A DNA stretch of 64,000 nt from Streptomyces shenzhenensis (lineage in GTDB: Bacteria > Actinomycetota > Actinomycetes > Streptomycetales > Streptomycetaceae), in NCBI RefSeq assembly GCF_021462265.1, contig NZ_JAJONF010000012.1, positions 1-64,000 on the forward strand, written 5' to 3'. Positions within the stretch are counted from its first letter, which is position 1. Every line of letters begins with the position of its first letter. The notes under the pieces are model-generated. The model saw only the letters and a list, made by a program, of their open reading frames with translations. It did not search any database and was not told the origin of the DNA. Position numbers and translations under genes: made by a program. Below, in pieces: positions 9,446-17,405 of the stretch.

Positions 9446-9842
9446 GCAACGGCTGGGCGGCTCCGCACGGCCCACCGGCCCCGGTCCGCAGACCTCTGTC
9501 GACGACTACGTCAACGGCAGCCGCATCGACCGCCGCATCCACGCCGGCAACTGGTGCAACCAGAGCGGCGCAGGCCTCGGCGAACGACCCAACGCGGCTC
9601 CCGCCGCCGGGATCGACGCCTACGTGTGGGTCAAGCCCCCGGGTGAGTCGGACGGTTCCAGCTCCACCGTCTCCAACGACGAGGGCAAGGGCTTCGACCG
9701 GATGTGCGACCCTACCTACGGCGGTAACGCGCGCAACGGCAACAACCCCACCGGCGCCCTGCCGAACGCGCCGCTGGCCGGGCACTGGTTCTCCGCCCAG
9801 TTCCAGCAGCTGATGCAGAACGCCTACCCGCCGCTGTCGTGA
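9446..9842 (+). pseudogene. C-terminal remnant of a GH6 cellulase/cellobiohydrolase
   Basis: The frame ending at 9842 reads VNGSRIDRRIHAGNWCNQSG, GLGERPNAAPAAGIDAYVWVKPPGESDG and HWFSAQFQQLMQNAYPPLS, which is the closing part of GH6 exo-cellobiohydrolases. The preceding motif RNGW is in another frame (9446-9457); one extra G would join them (RNGWGGSARP), so there is a 1-base deletion. Nothing upstream matches the catalytic N-terminal part, the signal peptide or a cellulose-binding domain. This is a degraded fragment, not a functional enzyme. Confidence 0.75.
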
Positions 9843-10196
9843 TCCGCTGACGCGGCGACCCTGCCGGGGCCCGGCCGCTCCAGGCCGTGGCCCCGGCGGT
9901 TCGCGCGCTCCAGGGCGAGCACGCGTGAACGGGCGGCCGGGGGAGGGTGTGAGGTACGGCTGCTTGGACGGTCCCGAGACGCAGGCAGGGACGAGGACAT
10001 CCTCGGCGCGGCCCGGGAGGCCCTCCTGCGCGCCGGTTAACTAGACGCTCTTCTGACCAGCGAGCTCGGACCTAGCCGCAGCGGGCTCAGCGGTTTCTCA
10101 GTCTCAGATCTGTGTCATTTCCTCACCGGCCGCGCTCAGATCGAGCGGCGCGTCGAGACGCTCGTCTGGAACGAGAACGCTGTCCATCCCTACCTG
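9843..10196. other. Gene-poor stretch after the GH6 remnant
   Basis: Apart from the 72-bp TetR-like remnant at 9969-10040, no coding potential, tRNA or strong hairpin was seen. It is probably decayed DNA plus the 3' flank of the TIGR01777 gene. Confidence 0.5.
9969..10040 (+). pseudogene. Short TetR N-terminal remnant
   Basis: Twenty-three codons read RSRDAGRDEDILGAAREALL then RAG and stop, closely resembling the first helix of TetR regulators (xRDADRDxxILxAAxxLLxxxGY). Homology ends at the stop, where the helix-turn-helix should follow. It lies in a 354-bp stretch (9843-10196) between the GH6 remnant and the TIGR01777 gene in which I see nothing else that can be supported. Confidence 0.35.
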
Positions 10197-11108
10197 TCAG
10201 CTTGTGTGGAGAACGGAGTGGAGTGCCTTGTCGATTGTGGGGTGGCCGAAGGTGAAGCCCGCCTTGTGCAGGGCCGCAGGGACGGCGCGGCAACTGCCTG
10301 TGATGCCCGTGGCGAACTCGCCGAGCGCCGCTCTGAGGGCGAAGGCAGGGACGGAGGCGATCGTCGGGCGATGAAGGGCGCGGCCCATCGCTCGGGTGAT
10401 CTCGCGGTTCGTCAGTGGTTCGGGGGCTGTGAAGTTGACGGGGCCTGTGAGCGTCTCGTCGTCGATCGCGAAGCGCAGTGCCCCGATGTGGTCGGTCAGT
10501 GAGATGAACGGCCAGTACTGGTCGCCGGAGCCGAGCCGGCCGCCCAGGCCGAAGCGGAAGAGCGGGAAGAGCCTGCCGAAGGCGCCGCCCTTGGCGGAGA
10601 CCACCAGGCCGGTGCGAGGGTGCACCACCCGGATGCCCGCCTCCCGGGCCGTGTCCGCGGCGGCCTCGCAGTCGACGCAGACGGCGGCCAGGAAGTCGTC
10701 CCCGGGTGGCGCGCTCTCCTCGATGGTCCGGTCGCCGGTGTCGCCGTAGTAACCGGTCGCGGACGCGGAGACAAGGACGCGGGGTGGGGTGGACGATTCG
10801 GCGCAGGCCCGCGCGATGGTCCGGGTTCCCAGTGCGCGGCTGCGGCGGATCTCCTCCTTGTACGCGGCGCTCCAGCGCTTGTCTCCGACCCCGGCGCCGG
10901 CCAGGTGCACGACGGCGTCCACAGTGTCCAGCGCACCGGGCTGGACGCGGCCTCCGATCGGATCCCATTGCGCCGCCTCGCTGCCGTCTCCCGCGGGGCG
11001 TACCGACTGGTCGCGGACGAGGCGAACGACCTGGTGGCCGTCGGTGAGGAGCGAGTGGGTGAGGGCGGATCCGATGAGTCCGGTGGACCCGGTGATCGCG
11101 ACGCGCAT
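10197..11108 (-). CDS. TIGR01777-family NAD(P)-binding epimerase-like protein
   Basis: A 303-residue protein of the extended short-chain dehydrogenase type (YfcH/SulA-like family). The dinucleotide-binding motif is TGSTGLIGSAL at the start; VVHLAGAGVGDKRW, SASATGYYGDTG, PRTGLVVSAKGGAF and NFTAPEPLTNREIT follow in the family order. The biochemical reaction of this family is not established. ATG 11108 is preceded by GGGAGA; an upstream in-frame ATG (11201) adds sequence unlike the family. It is the first gene of a minus-strand block and ends 78 bp after the MarR gene stop. Confidence 0.88.
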   Translation of the reverse strand: MRVAITGSTGLIGSALTHSLLTDGHQVVRLVRDQSVRPAGDGSEAAQWDPIGGRVQPGALDTVDAVVHLAGAGVGDKRWSAAYKEEIRRSRALGTRTIARACAESSTPPRVLVSASATGYYGDTGDRTIEESAPPGDDFLAAVCVDCEAAADTAREAGIRVVHPRTGLVVSAKGGAFGRLFPLFRFGLGGRLGSGDQYWPFISLTDHIGALRFAIDDETLTGPVNFTAPEPLTNREITRAMGRALHRPTIASVPAFALRAALGEFATGITGSCRAVPAALHKAGFTFGHPTIDKALHSVLHTS

Positions 11109-11185
11109 GGCGTTCTCCCGAACGGGCTTGGACAGGTGGTCTTGTGGCCACCTGGGATGGTTGTCGGACTTCGAGGTTCTCGGAG

Positions 11186-11689
11186 TCAGCGGCGATGCCA
11201 CGGCAGGGCCGACGGGTAGGCGTCCTCCTCGCCGGCCTGCTTGAGGGAGGCGACCACGGTGGCGGTGATGGTGGCGAGCTGCTCCACCTGTTCAGGGCTG
11301 AGGGCGTCGAACACCACGCGGCGTACGGCAGCAACATGGCCGGGGGCGGCCTTGGCCATCAACTCCATGCCGGCATCGGTGAGTTCGGCCAGCTGTCCCC
11401 GTCCGTCGGCCGGATCCTCCCGGCGCCGCACGTAGCCCGACTCCTCCAGGCGGATCACCGCGCGCGTGAGGCGGCTGCGGGTGAACTTCAACTGCTCGGC
11501 GAGCAAGGACATCCCCAGGGCGCGGTCGGGTGCCACGGACAGGCGGGCCAGGAGGCTGTAGTCCGGGTGCGTCATGGCCGCGTCGCGCCGCAACTGCTGA
11601 TCGAGGTAGTCGCTCAGCAACGTCGAGCAGTCGAGGAAGTTGATCCAGGCTCGCAGCTCATCGGGAGTGAGCCAACGGGGGGATGTCAT
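11186..11689 (-). CDS. MarR-family transcriptional regulator
   Basis: A 167-residue winged-helix regulator: LLARLSVAP, LAEQLKFTRSRLTRAVIRLEESGYVRR (recognition helix) and DPADGRGQLAELTDAGMELM (wing). I chose ATG 11689 because a TAGAGT box lies exactly 7 nt upstream, indicating a leaderless transcript; an earlier ATG at 11728 sits inside the operator-like repeat. The gene is divergent from a small membrane-protein gene, with two copies of an inverted repeat between them, so it likely represses both itself and its neighbour. Its ligand is unknown. Confidence 0.9.
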   Translation of the reverse strand: MTSPRWLTPDELRAWINFLDCSTLLSDYLDQQLRRDAAMTHPDYSLLARLSVAPDRALGMSLLAEQLKFTRSRLTRAVIRLEESGYVRRREDPADGRGQLAELTDAGMELMAKAAPGHVAAVRRVVFDALSPEQVEQLATITATVVASLKQAGEEDAYPSALPWHRR

Positions 11690-11710
11690 GACGGCCACTC
11701 TAACCGAGAT

Positions 11711-11764
11711 GTTTGCCTCATCAAACACTTCGGAGTAGCGTCCCTGGTGTTTGAGGAATCAAAC
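11711..11764. promoter_or_regulatory. Twin inverted-repeat operator GTTTGM-N4-TCAAAC in a divergent promoter
   Basis: GTTTGAGGAATCAAAC (11749-11764) is a perfect 6+6 inverted repeat; GTTTGCCTCATCAAAC (11711-11726) is the same motif with one mismatch. Centres are 38 bp apart. The pair sits between the marR start (11689) and the DUF6069-like gene (11820), the expected place for MarR dimers to bind. Assignment to this MarR protein is inferred from position. Confidence 0.65.
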
Positions 11765-11819
11765 TCCTGTCTTTCTGGCGCTGCACCTGTCGTTCTTGAG
11801 CTCTCCACAGGAGGTACCC

Positions 11820-12269
11820 ATGTCCGGTTCCGCCCCCGAAGCCGTATCGTCCGCCCCGCCCGCGCCGCGCTCCCGCGGCCTGACCGTGGCCGCGGGGCTT
11901 CTCGCGGCGGCTGTCGTGGCCGTCCTCGGAAACGTGGTGGTCGCGGTGCTCGCCCACGCGGCGGGGGCGTCGGGCGATTTCGCTCCGCTGCACCTCTCCG
12001 CGTACGCGCCGCTGACGGTGTTCGGCGTCGTCCTCGGCGCCATAGGCTGGGCGGTCGTCCGTCGTGTCGCCAAGAACCCGGCGGGGCTGCTGCTGTGGCT
12101 GGTGCCCGTGCTCGTGGTCGTGTCGTTCGCGCCCGACCTGTCCCTGCTCGGAGGCGGTACTCCCGGCAGTGGGCCGTTGGCCGTTGCTGCGCTGATGGTG
12201 ATGCATGTGGTGGTCGCGGTCGTCGCCGTCGCCGCCTATCGGCGCGTCCTGCCGCTGCCTGTCCGCTGA
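11820..12269 (+). CDS. Small four-helix membrane protein, DUF6069-like
   Basis: A 149-residue protein with four hydrophobic segments (about residues 18-42, 57-76, 86-103, 115-138), a short Pro/Ser-rich N-terminus and a basic C-terminal tail. The overall layout resembles the DUF6069 family common in Streptomyces; no catalytic motif is visible. ATG 11820 has a strong AGGAGGT ribosome site 6 nt upstream. It is divergent from, and probably controlled by, the neighbouring MarR regulator, suggesting a role in stress or drug response at the membrane. Confidence 0.75.
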   Translation: MSGSAPEAVSSAPPAPRSRGLTVAAGLLAAAVVAVLGNVVVAVLAHAAGASGDFAPLHLSAYAPLTVFGVVLGAIGWAVVRRVAKNPAGLLLWLVPVLVVVSFAPDLSLLGGGTPGSGPLAVAALMVMHVVVAVVAVAAYRRVLPLPVR

Positions 12270-12606
12270 CGCTGCCTGGCGTGCGCGACCGTGCCGGCTG
12301 CCGGCTGCGGGCGGTGTCCCGGGAGCCGGGACGACCGAGCTCCGGGACACCGCTGTTCGCGCGCAAGAACGGCCGTGCACGTCGTTCGACCGCGTGACGG
12401 TTACCCATCCCATCCACCGCGTGGATAACCCGGATACGGGATTCGGATTGCGCTGGGGATGGCACCGGCGCCTTGGCGCCCCCATAGTCGTCGCTACCGC
12501 ACGCCGCTGTCCGGATGCCGCCGGCGTGCGAGTCCCCCAAGCATGCCGTGCGTCGTCGGCGCCCGTGAGGCATGCCCGCTCCCTTACGCCGTTCCCTGGA
12601 GTCGCC
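12270..12606. other. 337-bp spacer containing an imperfect inverted repeat
   Basis: No gene is seen. An inverted repeat GGTTACCCA (12399-12407) / TGGATAACC (12422-12430), 9-bp arms with one mismatch and 14-nt spacer, lies about 180 bp before the MFS start and may be an operator for that transporter. The rest is featureless. Confidence 0.35.
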
Positions 12607-13887
12607 ATGCCCGGTTCCGTGCCCCCACCGCCTACCGCCGCGGTCGATGCCACCGCTCCGTCAGCCGTCGCCGTTTCGGGCCCGGCCCATCTGCTGCGGG
12701 TGACCCTTCTGATGGCGGGCAGCTGTCTGCCGATCCTGGGGGCGGTGCTGATCGCCCCGGTGCTGCCGAAGATGCAGGACCACTTCGCGTCGGTCCCGGG
12801 GGCCAAGGCGCTGGTGCCCCTCGCGCTGACGGTCCCGGCGCTCGCGCTGGCGCTGCTGGCCCCGTTCGCCGGTGTGATCGTGGACCGGGTGGGCCGCAAG
12901 CGCCTGCTGGTCGTGGCGACCCTGCTGTACGCCGCGTTCGGCACCGCCCCGCTCTGGCTGGACTCGCTGGGCGGCATCATCGCCAGCCGCGCCCTGGTCG
13001 GAGTCGCCGAGGCCGCGATCATGACAGCCTGCACGACCCTGATCGGCGACTACTACAGTGGTCGGCAGCGGGTGAAGTACCTCGCCCTGCAGACCATGTG
13101 CGCCTCGGCATCGGCCACCGTCTTCTTCGTGCTCGGCGGCGCCGCCGGATCGGCGGGCTGGCGCATGCCCTTCTGGGTGTACGCCGTGAGCCTGGTGCTG
13201 GCCCCGCTGATGGCAACCGCCCTGCCCAACCCGGCGGCCCGTGCGGACGGCGCCGAGGTCCCGGCCGCGGCTCCGGCCGAGGCGGAGGCCCGCCGCCCGT
13301 TCCCCTGGCGGCAGCTGGCGGGCATCTGTGCCCTCACCTTCTTCGGGGCGATGGTCTTCTACACCGTCCCGGTGGAGATGTCGTACCTGCTCGACGACCT
13401 CGGGGTGGAGAACACCGGCGTGATCGGAATGGCCACCGCGATCGCCAGTGCCGCCACCGTGGGGGGAGCGGTCACCTTCGCCCGGCTCAAGCGTTCTCCC
13501 GACCCGATGCTTCCCGTCGTTCTCGCGGTCTGCGCGGTCGGCTTCGGGGTGATGTTCCTCGCGGGCAACGCCCTGCTGCTGGTCATCGGGGCGGTCGTCA
13601 ACTGTGTGGGCACCGGCATGCTGCTTCCCGCCCTTCTCACCAGTGCCATGTCCCGTCTGTCGTTCGAGGACCGCGGCCGTGGCACGGGGCTGTGGACGGC
13701 GGCCTTCTTCGGCGGTGAGTTCGTCTGCCCGCTCGTGTTGCTCGCCGGGGAGGCTGCCGTCGGCAGTCTCCCCGGCGCGGTGGGCGTGCTGGGGCTGGCC
13801 GCCGCCCTCGTCGCGGCGGGGCTGTGGGCGGCCCGCCGTCGTACGGGTGCTGTCGATCCCCGGCTGTTGCCGGAGCGGTTGGCCTGA
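12607..13887 (+). CDS. MFS transporter
   Basis: A 426-residue, 12-helix major facilitator. After helix 2 comes the motif-A-like DRVGRKRLLV loop; a central cytoplasmic loop (PAARADGAEVPAAAPAEAEA) separates the two six-helix halves. The pattern resembles arabinose-efflux/drug-type MFS proteins, but the substrate cannot be told. ATG 12607 (MPGSVPPPP) has CTGGAG before it. The last 47 bases of the gene, including the stop, are the first unit of a four-copy tandem array that continues to 14098. Confidence 0.88.
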   Translation: MPGSVPPPPTAAVDATAPSAVAVSGPAHLLRVTLLMAGSCLPILGAVLIAPVLPKMQDHFASVPGAKALVPLALTVPALALALLAPFAGVIVDRVGRKRLLVVATLLYAAFGTAPLWLDSLGGIIASRALVGVAEAAIMTACTTLIGDYYSGRQRVKYLALQTMCASASATVFFVLGGAAGSAGWRMPFWVYAVSLVLAPLMATALPNPAARADGAEVPAAAPAEAEARRPFPWRQLAGICALTFFGAMVFYTVPVEMSYLLDDLGVENTGVIGMATAIASAATVGGAVTFARLKRSPDPMLPVVLAVCAVGFGVMFLAGNALLLVIGAVVNCVGTGMLLPALLTSAMSRLSFEDRGRGTGLWTAAFFGGEFVCPLVLLAGEAAVGSLPGAVGVLGLAAALVAAGLWAARRRTGAVDPRLLPERLA

Positions 13888-14098
13888 GGGGGCAGACCGG
13901 TGTACGGGCGCTGTCGGTCCTTGGCCGTTGCCGGAGCGGTTGGCCTGAGGGCGCGCGGGCCGGCCGTTGTACGGATGTCGTCCGTTCCCGGCTGTTGCCG
14001 GAGCGTTGGCCTGAGGGCAGCCGGTCCGCCCGCTGTACGGGTGTCGTCCCCGGCGGTTGCCGGAGCGGTGGTTCTGAGGGCGGCCGGTCCGCCCGCCG
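13841..14098. repeat. Four degenerate tandem units derived from the 3' end of the MFS gene
   Basis: Units begin with GTACGG at 13841, 13902, 13969 and 14035 (lengths about 61, 67, 66 and 64 bp). Each contains a GTTGCCGGAGCG core and a TGAGGG tail, so each copy repeats the last codons and the stop codon of the MFS gene. The first unit is inside the coding sequence; the other three fill the gap before the convergent LysR gene. This is a local tandem duplication, not a CRISPR array (no constant spacer/repeat structure). Confidence 0.85.
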
Positions 14099-14110
14099 AC
14101 AGCGCGTCGC

Positions 14111-15130
14111 TCACGGGCTGCCGCCGGGCCCGGTCAGAGCCGGGCCCGGCGGCAGCCCCGCGCTCTGGTCGACGGGTACGGCCTTCCCTGGGCCCTTGCC
14201 ATTGCTGTAGCCATTGCTGTAGCCGTTGCCCGCCAGCGTCGCGCCCACCTCCGCGGCCTTCTGCCGCAGCCAGATGTGGCCCGCGTCCTGCGCGTGCACC
14301 GGGTGCCACCACATCGCCTCCCGCACCGGTACTGCCTCGAACGGGCAGGGCAGGACGCGCACCGCGGCGGAGCGGACCGCCTTGCGTGCCAGGCGCTCTT
14401 GGATCATCGCGATCCGGCGGGTGCCCTCGACCATGTGGGGCAGCAGCTGGAAGGTCTGCACGGACACCTCCACCTGGGGACTGATCCCTATCATGCTGAG
14501 CTGGCGGGCGGCCGGGGCGTCGTAGGGACGCTGGTAGACGGCCCAGGGCAGACGCCCCAGCTGGTCCAGGGTGAGTTCGTCACCGATCTCGGGGTGATCG
14601 TCGGCGACCAGGAACAGCCAGCGGTCCTGGTGGAGGTCGACGGCGGGCAGGCCGTCGATGACGCCGTGCGGCATCAGCAGTCCGTCGACGGTGCTCAGTA
14701 CGGTGGCGGTGTTCTCCACGACGGACGGTGCCGGGTGCTGGAAGGTGAGCCGGATGCCGGGCGCCTCCTGGTGCAGGGTGCGGGCGAGTGCGGCGCCGAA
14801 GACGGCCGTTCCGTAGTCGGAGGCGAGCAGGGTGAACTCGCGGGTCTCGGCGGCCGCGTCGAAGTCGGCCTGGCTCGAGAAGACCCGCTCCAGCAGGTCG
14901 CACGCGGTGGCGCTGCGGTCGCGCAGGGCGGTGCCGAGCGGGGTCAGCTCGTAGGCGTTGCCGGTCCGGGCGAGCAATTCGTCGTCGAAATGGCGGCGCA
15001 GCCGGGACAGCGCCGCGCTCATGGCGGGCTGGCTCAGCCCGATGCGCTCGCCGGCTCGGGTGACATTGCGCTCTTCCAGCAGCGCGCGCAGGGCGAGGAC
15101 CAGGTTGAGGTCGAGTCGGGACAGGTTCAC
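14111..15130 (-). CDS. LysR-family transcriptional regulator of the adjacent catabolic operon
   Basis: A 339-residue LTTR. The helix-turn-helix (NVTRAGERIGLSQPAMSAALSRLRRHF) is at residues about 22-48 and is followed by DELLARTGNAYELTPLG; the remainder is the inducer-binding domain of the NodD/NahR-like subgroup. The C-terminus carries a short repeat GNGYSNGYSNGKG encoded by 12-bp tandem DNA. I chose GTG 15130 (VNLSRLDLNL, the usual LTTR start, preceded by AGGTGG); ATGs at 15163 and 15181 would place a perfect palindrome inside the coding sequence. Divergence from the FAH-cyclase-monooxygenase operon makes it the likely activator. Confidence 0.88.
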   Translation of the reverse strand: MNLSRLDLNLVLALRALLEERNVTRAGERIGLSQPAMSAALSRLRRHFDDELLARTGNAYELTPLGTALRDRSATACDLLERVFSSQADFDAAAETREFTLLASDYGTAVFGAALARTLHQEAPGIRLTFQHPAPSVVENTATVLSTVDGLLMPHGVIDGLPAVDLHQDRWLFLVADDHPEIGDELTLDQLGRLPWAVYQRPYDAPAARQLSMIGISPQVEVSVQTFQLLPHMVEGTRRIAMIQERLARKAVRSAAVRVLPCPFEAVPVREAMWWHPVHAQDAGHIWLRQKAAEVGATLAGNGYSNGYSNGKGPGKAVPVDQSAGLPPGPALTGPGGSP

Positions 15131-15157
15131 CGGGCAACCACCTAGCAAGCGAGAGTC

Positions 15158-15172
15158 ATCCATGTCATGGAT
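15158..15172. promoter_or_regulatory. Perfect palindrome in the LysR/operon intergenic region
   Basis: ATCCATG-T-CATGGAT has 7-bp perfect arms around one central base, between the LysR start (15130) and the operon start (15252). It is a candidate LysR binding site; it lacks the strict T-N11-A form, so an additional site nearer the operon promoter is possible. Confidence 0.4.
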
Positions 15173-15251
15173 TCGGCACATCCACAGGATTGATTTCCGT
15201 GATTAACCGATCGGGGCCAGAGTAGACCGCAACCCAGCAGGAGGAAATCAG

Positions 15252-16235
15252 ATGGCAATGCTCGCGCAACCTGCCGGCCCGTTCGCGCTCGGCACGTTCT
15301 CCACTCAGGACGGGGAGCCGTTTCCCGGCCTCCTGGCCAAGGGCCGGGTACTCGACTTGAGCAGTGTCCTGGCCTGGGCACCGTCCAGCGTGCGCGCCGT
15401 GGTGGAGCGGTGGGAGGAGGCCCTGCCCGTCCTGCGCGTCCTGGTGGACGAGGACACCCTCGGCTGGCGGCCACTGGAGAGCCTGCGGGTGCACGCCCCC
15501 ATCGAGCCGCGGCAGATCTTCCAGTCCGGCGCCAACTACCGGCAACACGTGATCGACCTGGAGGTCGCCCACCGCTCCCCGGACGACCCGCGCACGGTCG
15601 AGGAGGCCCGCGAGGAGATCGCCGCGGTCATGGACCGCCGGGCCGCCGAGGACCTGCCGTACGTCTTCATCGGTCTGCCGAGCGCGATCACCGGCCCGTA
15701 CGACGACGTGGTCCTGCCCGCCTGGGCCGAAAAACCGGACTGGGAGCTGGAGTTGGCGGCCGTCATCGCCAAGCCCGCCTACCAGGTGACGGTCGAGGAG
15801 GCCCTGGAGTACGTCGCCGGCTACACCATCGCCAACGACCTCACCGACCGCGCCACCGTGTTCCGCCGGGACATGAAGGCCATCGGCACCGACTGGCTGC
15901 GCAGCAAGAACGCCCCCGGCTTCACGCCGCTCGGCCCGTGGCTCGTACCGGCCGAGTCGATCGCGGACACCGGTGACCTGCGGGTCACGCTCAAGCTCAA
16001 CGGCGACACCATGCAGGACGAGTCCACCAAGGACATGCTCTTCGGAGTCGCCCGGTTGGTGTCGTACGCCTCGCAGACGGCTCAACTCCTGCCCGGTGAC
16101 CTGGTGTTGACAGGCAGCCCGGCGGGCAACGGCCTCCACTGGGGACGACTGCTGCGCGACGGCGACGTCATGGAGGGTTCCATCACCGGTCTGGGCGTGC
16201 AGCGCACCCGCTGTGTCGCGGAGGGAACGACATGA
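15252..16235 (+). CDS. Fumarylacetoacetate hydrolase-family protein, first gene of the catabolic operon
   Basis: A 327-residue FAH-fold enzyme. The N-terminal domain (about residues 1-75) is followed by IFQSGANYRQHV, then the catalytic/metal segment EKPDWELELAAVIAKPAYQV, the YTIANDLTDR loop and LTGSPAGNGLHWG near the end, all typical of FAH enzymes that hydrolyse or decarboxylate C-C cleavage products of aromatic degradation. AGGAG lies 9-13 nt before ATG 15252. The stop overlaps the cyclase start (ATGA). A second FAH gene in the same operon implies two distinct dioxo-acid substrates or steps. Confidence 0.9.
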   Translation: MAMLAQPAGPFALGTFSTQDGEPFPGLLAKGRVLDLSSVLAWAPSSVRAVVERWEEALPVLRVLVDEDTLGWRPLESLRVHAPIEPRQIFQSGANYRQHVIDLEVAHRSPDDPRTVEEAREEIAAVMDRRAAEDLPYVFIGLPSAITGPYDDVVLPAWAEKPDWELELAAVIAKPAYQVTVEEALEYVAGYTIANDLTDRATVFRRDMKAIGTDWLRSKNAPGFTPLGPWLVPAESIADTGDLRVTLKLNGDTMQDESTKDMLFGVARLVSYASQTAQLLPGDLVLTGSPAGNGLHWGRLLRDGDVMEGSITGLGVQRTRCVAEGTT

Positions 16236-17230
16236 GCCTGGACCGCCGCGACCCGGAGGGCGCGATAGCCGAGGCCGCCAAGGCGTACTCCAACTGGGGG
16301 CGTTGGGGTGAGAACGACGTGCTCGGCACGCTGAACTTCCTCGACGAGGACAAGCGGCGCGAGGGCGCGGCGCTCGTGCGCCGCGGCGTCAGCTTCTCGT
16401 TGTCGCAGCGGTTCGACATGAACGGCCCACAGAAGGGCTGGCGCCGGCGGACCAACCCGGTGCACACCATGCTCGACACGGGCACCGACGCGGCGCTGGG
16501 CAACCAGGGTTTCCCGCACGGCATCGGCGGCGCCGACGACGTGATCGCGATGCCGCTGCAGTGCTCGACCCAGTGGGACGGACTCGGCCACATCTTCGAC
16601 CACGGATTCGCCTGGAACGGGCGGCGCGCCGACAAGGTGGTCACCTCCGAAGGCGACCTCGTCACCGGCATCGAGCACATGGCGCCGCACGTCGCCGGAC
16701 GCGGCGTGCTCCTCGACGTCGGCCAGGTCGTCGGCACGGGTGGGGGCACCTCCCGCTCGAGCGGAGCCGAGAGTGGGGGAGAGCTGCCCGACGGGTTCGC
16801 CATCACCGAGGAGCACCTCACCCGGGCCGCCGAGGCCCACGGGGTGGCCGTCGGCCGCGGCGACATCGTGCTCGTCCGCACCGGACACCTCGCCCGCGCA
16901 AGGCGCGACGGCTGGGGCGACTACGCGGGCGGCCCCGCGCCCGGCCTGTCGTTCACCACCGCCGGCTGGCTGCACGGCAGCGAGATCGCCGCCATCGCCA
17001 CCGACACCTGGGGCTTCGAGGTCCGTCCCAACGAGTTCGACAACGCTTTCCAGCCGCTGCACCAGGTCGTCATCCCCAACATGGGCCTGCTGATAGGCGA
17101 GATGTGGGACCTCGACGCACTCGCCGCCGACTGCGCCGACGACGGCGTGTACGAGTTCTGGCTCACCGCCGCTCCCCTCCCCATCACCGGCGCCGTGGGT
17201 TCCCCGGTCAACCCGATCGCCGTCAAGTAA
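16232..17230 (+). CDS. Cyclase-family (kynurenine-formamidase-like) metal hydrolase
   Basis: A 332-residue protein of the cyclase/formamidase family. STQWDGLGHIFDHGFAWNG supplies the Asp/His metal-binding cluster (variant of HxGTHxD), and LLDVGQVV, LVRTGHL and WDLDALAADCADDG follow in family order. Members hydrolyse amides, lactones or cyclic intermediates. The segment GGGTSRSSGAESGGE (about residues 170-184) is encoded by an inserted interspersed repeat (16741-16781) and looks like an extra surface loop. Its start overlaps the FAH stop. Confidence 0.85.
   Translation: MSLDRRDPEGAIAEAAKAYSNWGRWGENDVLGTLNFLDEDKRREGAALVRRGVSFSLSQRFDMNGPQKGWRRRTNPVHTMLDTGTDAALGNQGFPHGIGGADDVIAMPLQCSTQWDGLGHIFDHGFAWNGRRADKVVTSEGDLVTGIEHMAPHVAGRGVLLDVGQVVGTGGGTSRSSGAESGGELPDGFAITEEHLTRAAEAHGVAVGRGDIVLVRTGHLARARRDGWGDYAGGPAPGLSFTTAGWLHGSEIAAIATDTWGFEVRPNEFDNAFQPLHQVVIPNMGLLIGEMWDLDALAADCADDGVYEFWLTAAPLPITGAVGSPVNPIAVK
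16741..16781. repeat. Interspersed TGGGGGCACCTCCCG...GGGGGAG repeat inside the cyclase gene
   Basis: TGGGGGCACCTCCCG (16741-16755) and TGGGGGAG (16774-16781) flank a 18-bp middle with partial self-complementarity (CTCGAGC, GCGGAGC). The same 15-nt core starts the repeat at 21628. It is in frame and adds a Gly/Ser-rich loop. I recognise this repeat type as common in Streptomyces genomes, from memory. Confidence 0.65.
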
Positions 17231-17241
17231 CCCGCACAACT

Positions 17242-17282
17242 GCCGGATGCGCCGTTCCCCGGACAGCAGCGGCGCATCCGGC
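17242..17282. terminator. Perfect 13-bp hairpin between cyclase and monooxygenase genes
   Basis: GCCGGATGCGCCG (17242-17254) and CGGCGCATCCGGC (17270-17282) pair perfectly across a 15-nt loop, starting 11 nt after the cyclase stop. No T-run follows, as is usual for actinobacterial terminators. It may split the operon into two transcription units or reduce transcription of downstream genes. Confidence 0.6.
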
Positions 17283-17405
17283 CCCCACCGCTCCACCCGC
17301 TTCGCCGGGTGACCCGTCCCCACCTCTGGCCCGCACTCGCAGCGGGCGAGCCGCAGCCCCTGCCGCCCGAAGTCGCGCGGCCCAACCCCGGGAGGAATCC
17401 CCGAC

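Noticed and set aside
10041..10196. Plus-strand peptide around QIERRVETLVWNENAVHPYL
   Set aside because: No start, ribosome site or recognisable family; may be chance or relic sequence.
12205..12606. Long N-terminal extension of the MFS transporter
   Set aside because: The extra 134 residues are low-complexity, overlap the preceding gene and lack a ribosome site; helix 1 of the family begins after ATG 12607.
13841..14098. Possible CRISPR-like array
   Set aside because: The units are contiguous, degenerate copies of a gene 3' end with no separate spacers and no cas genes.
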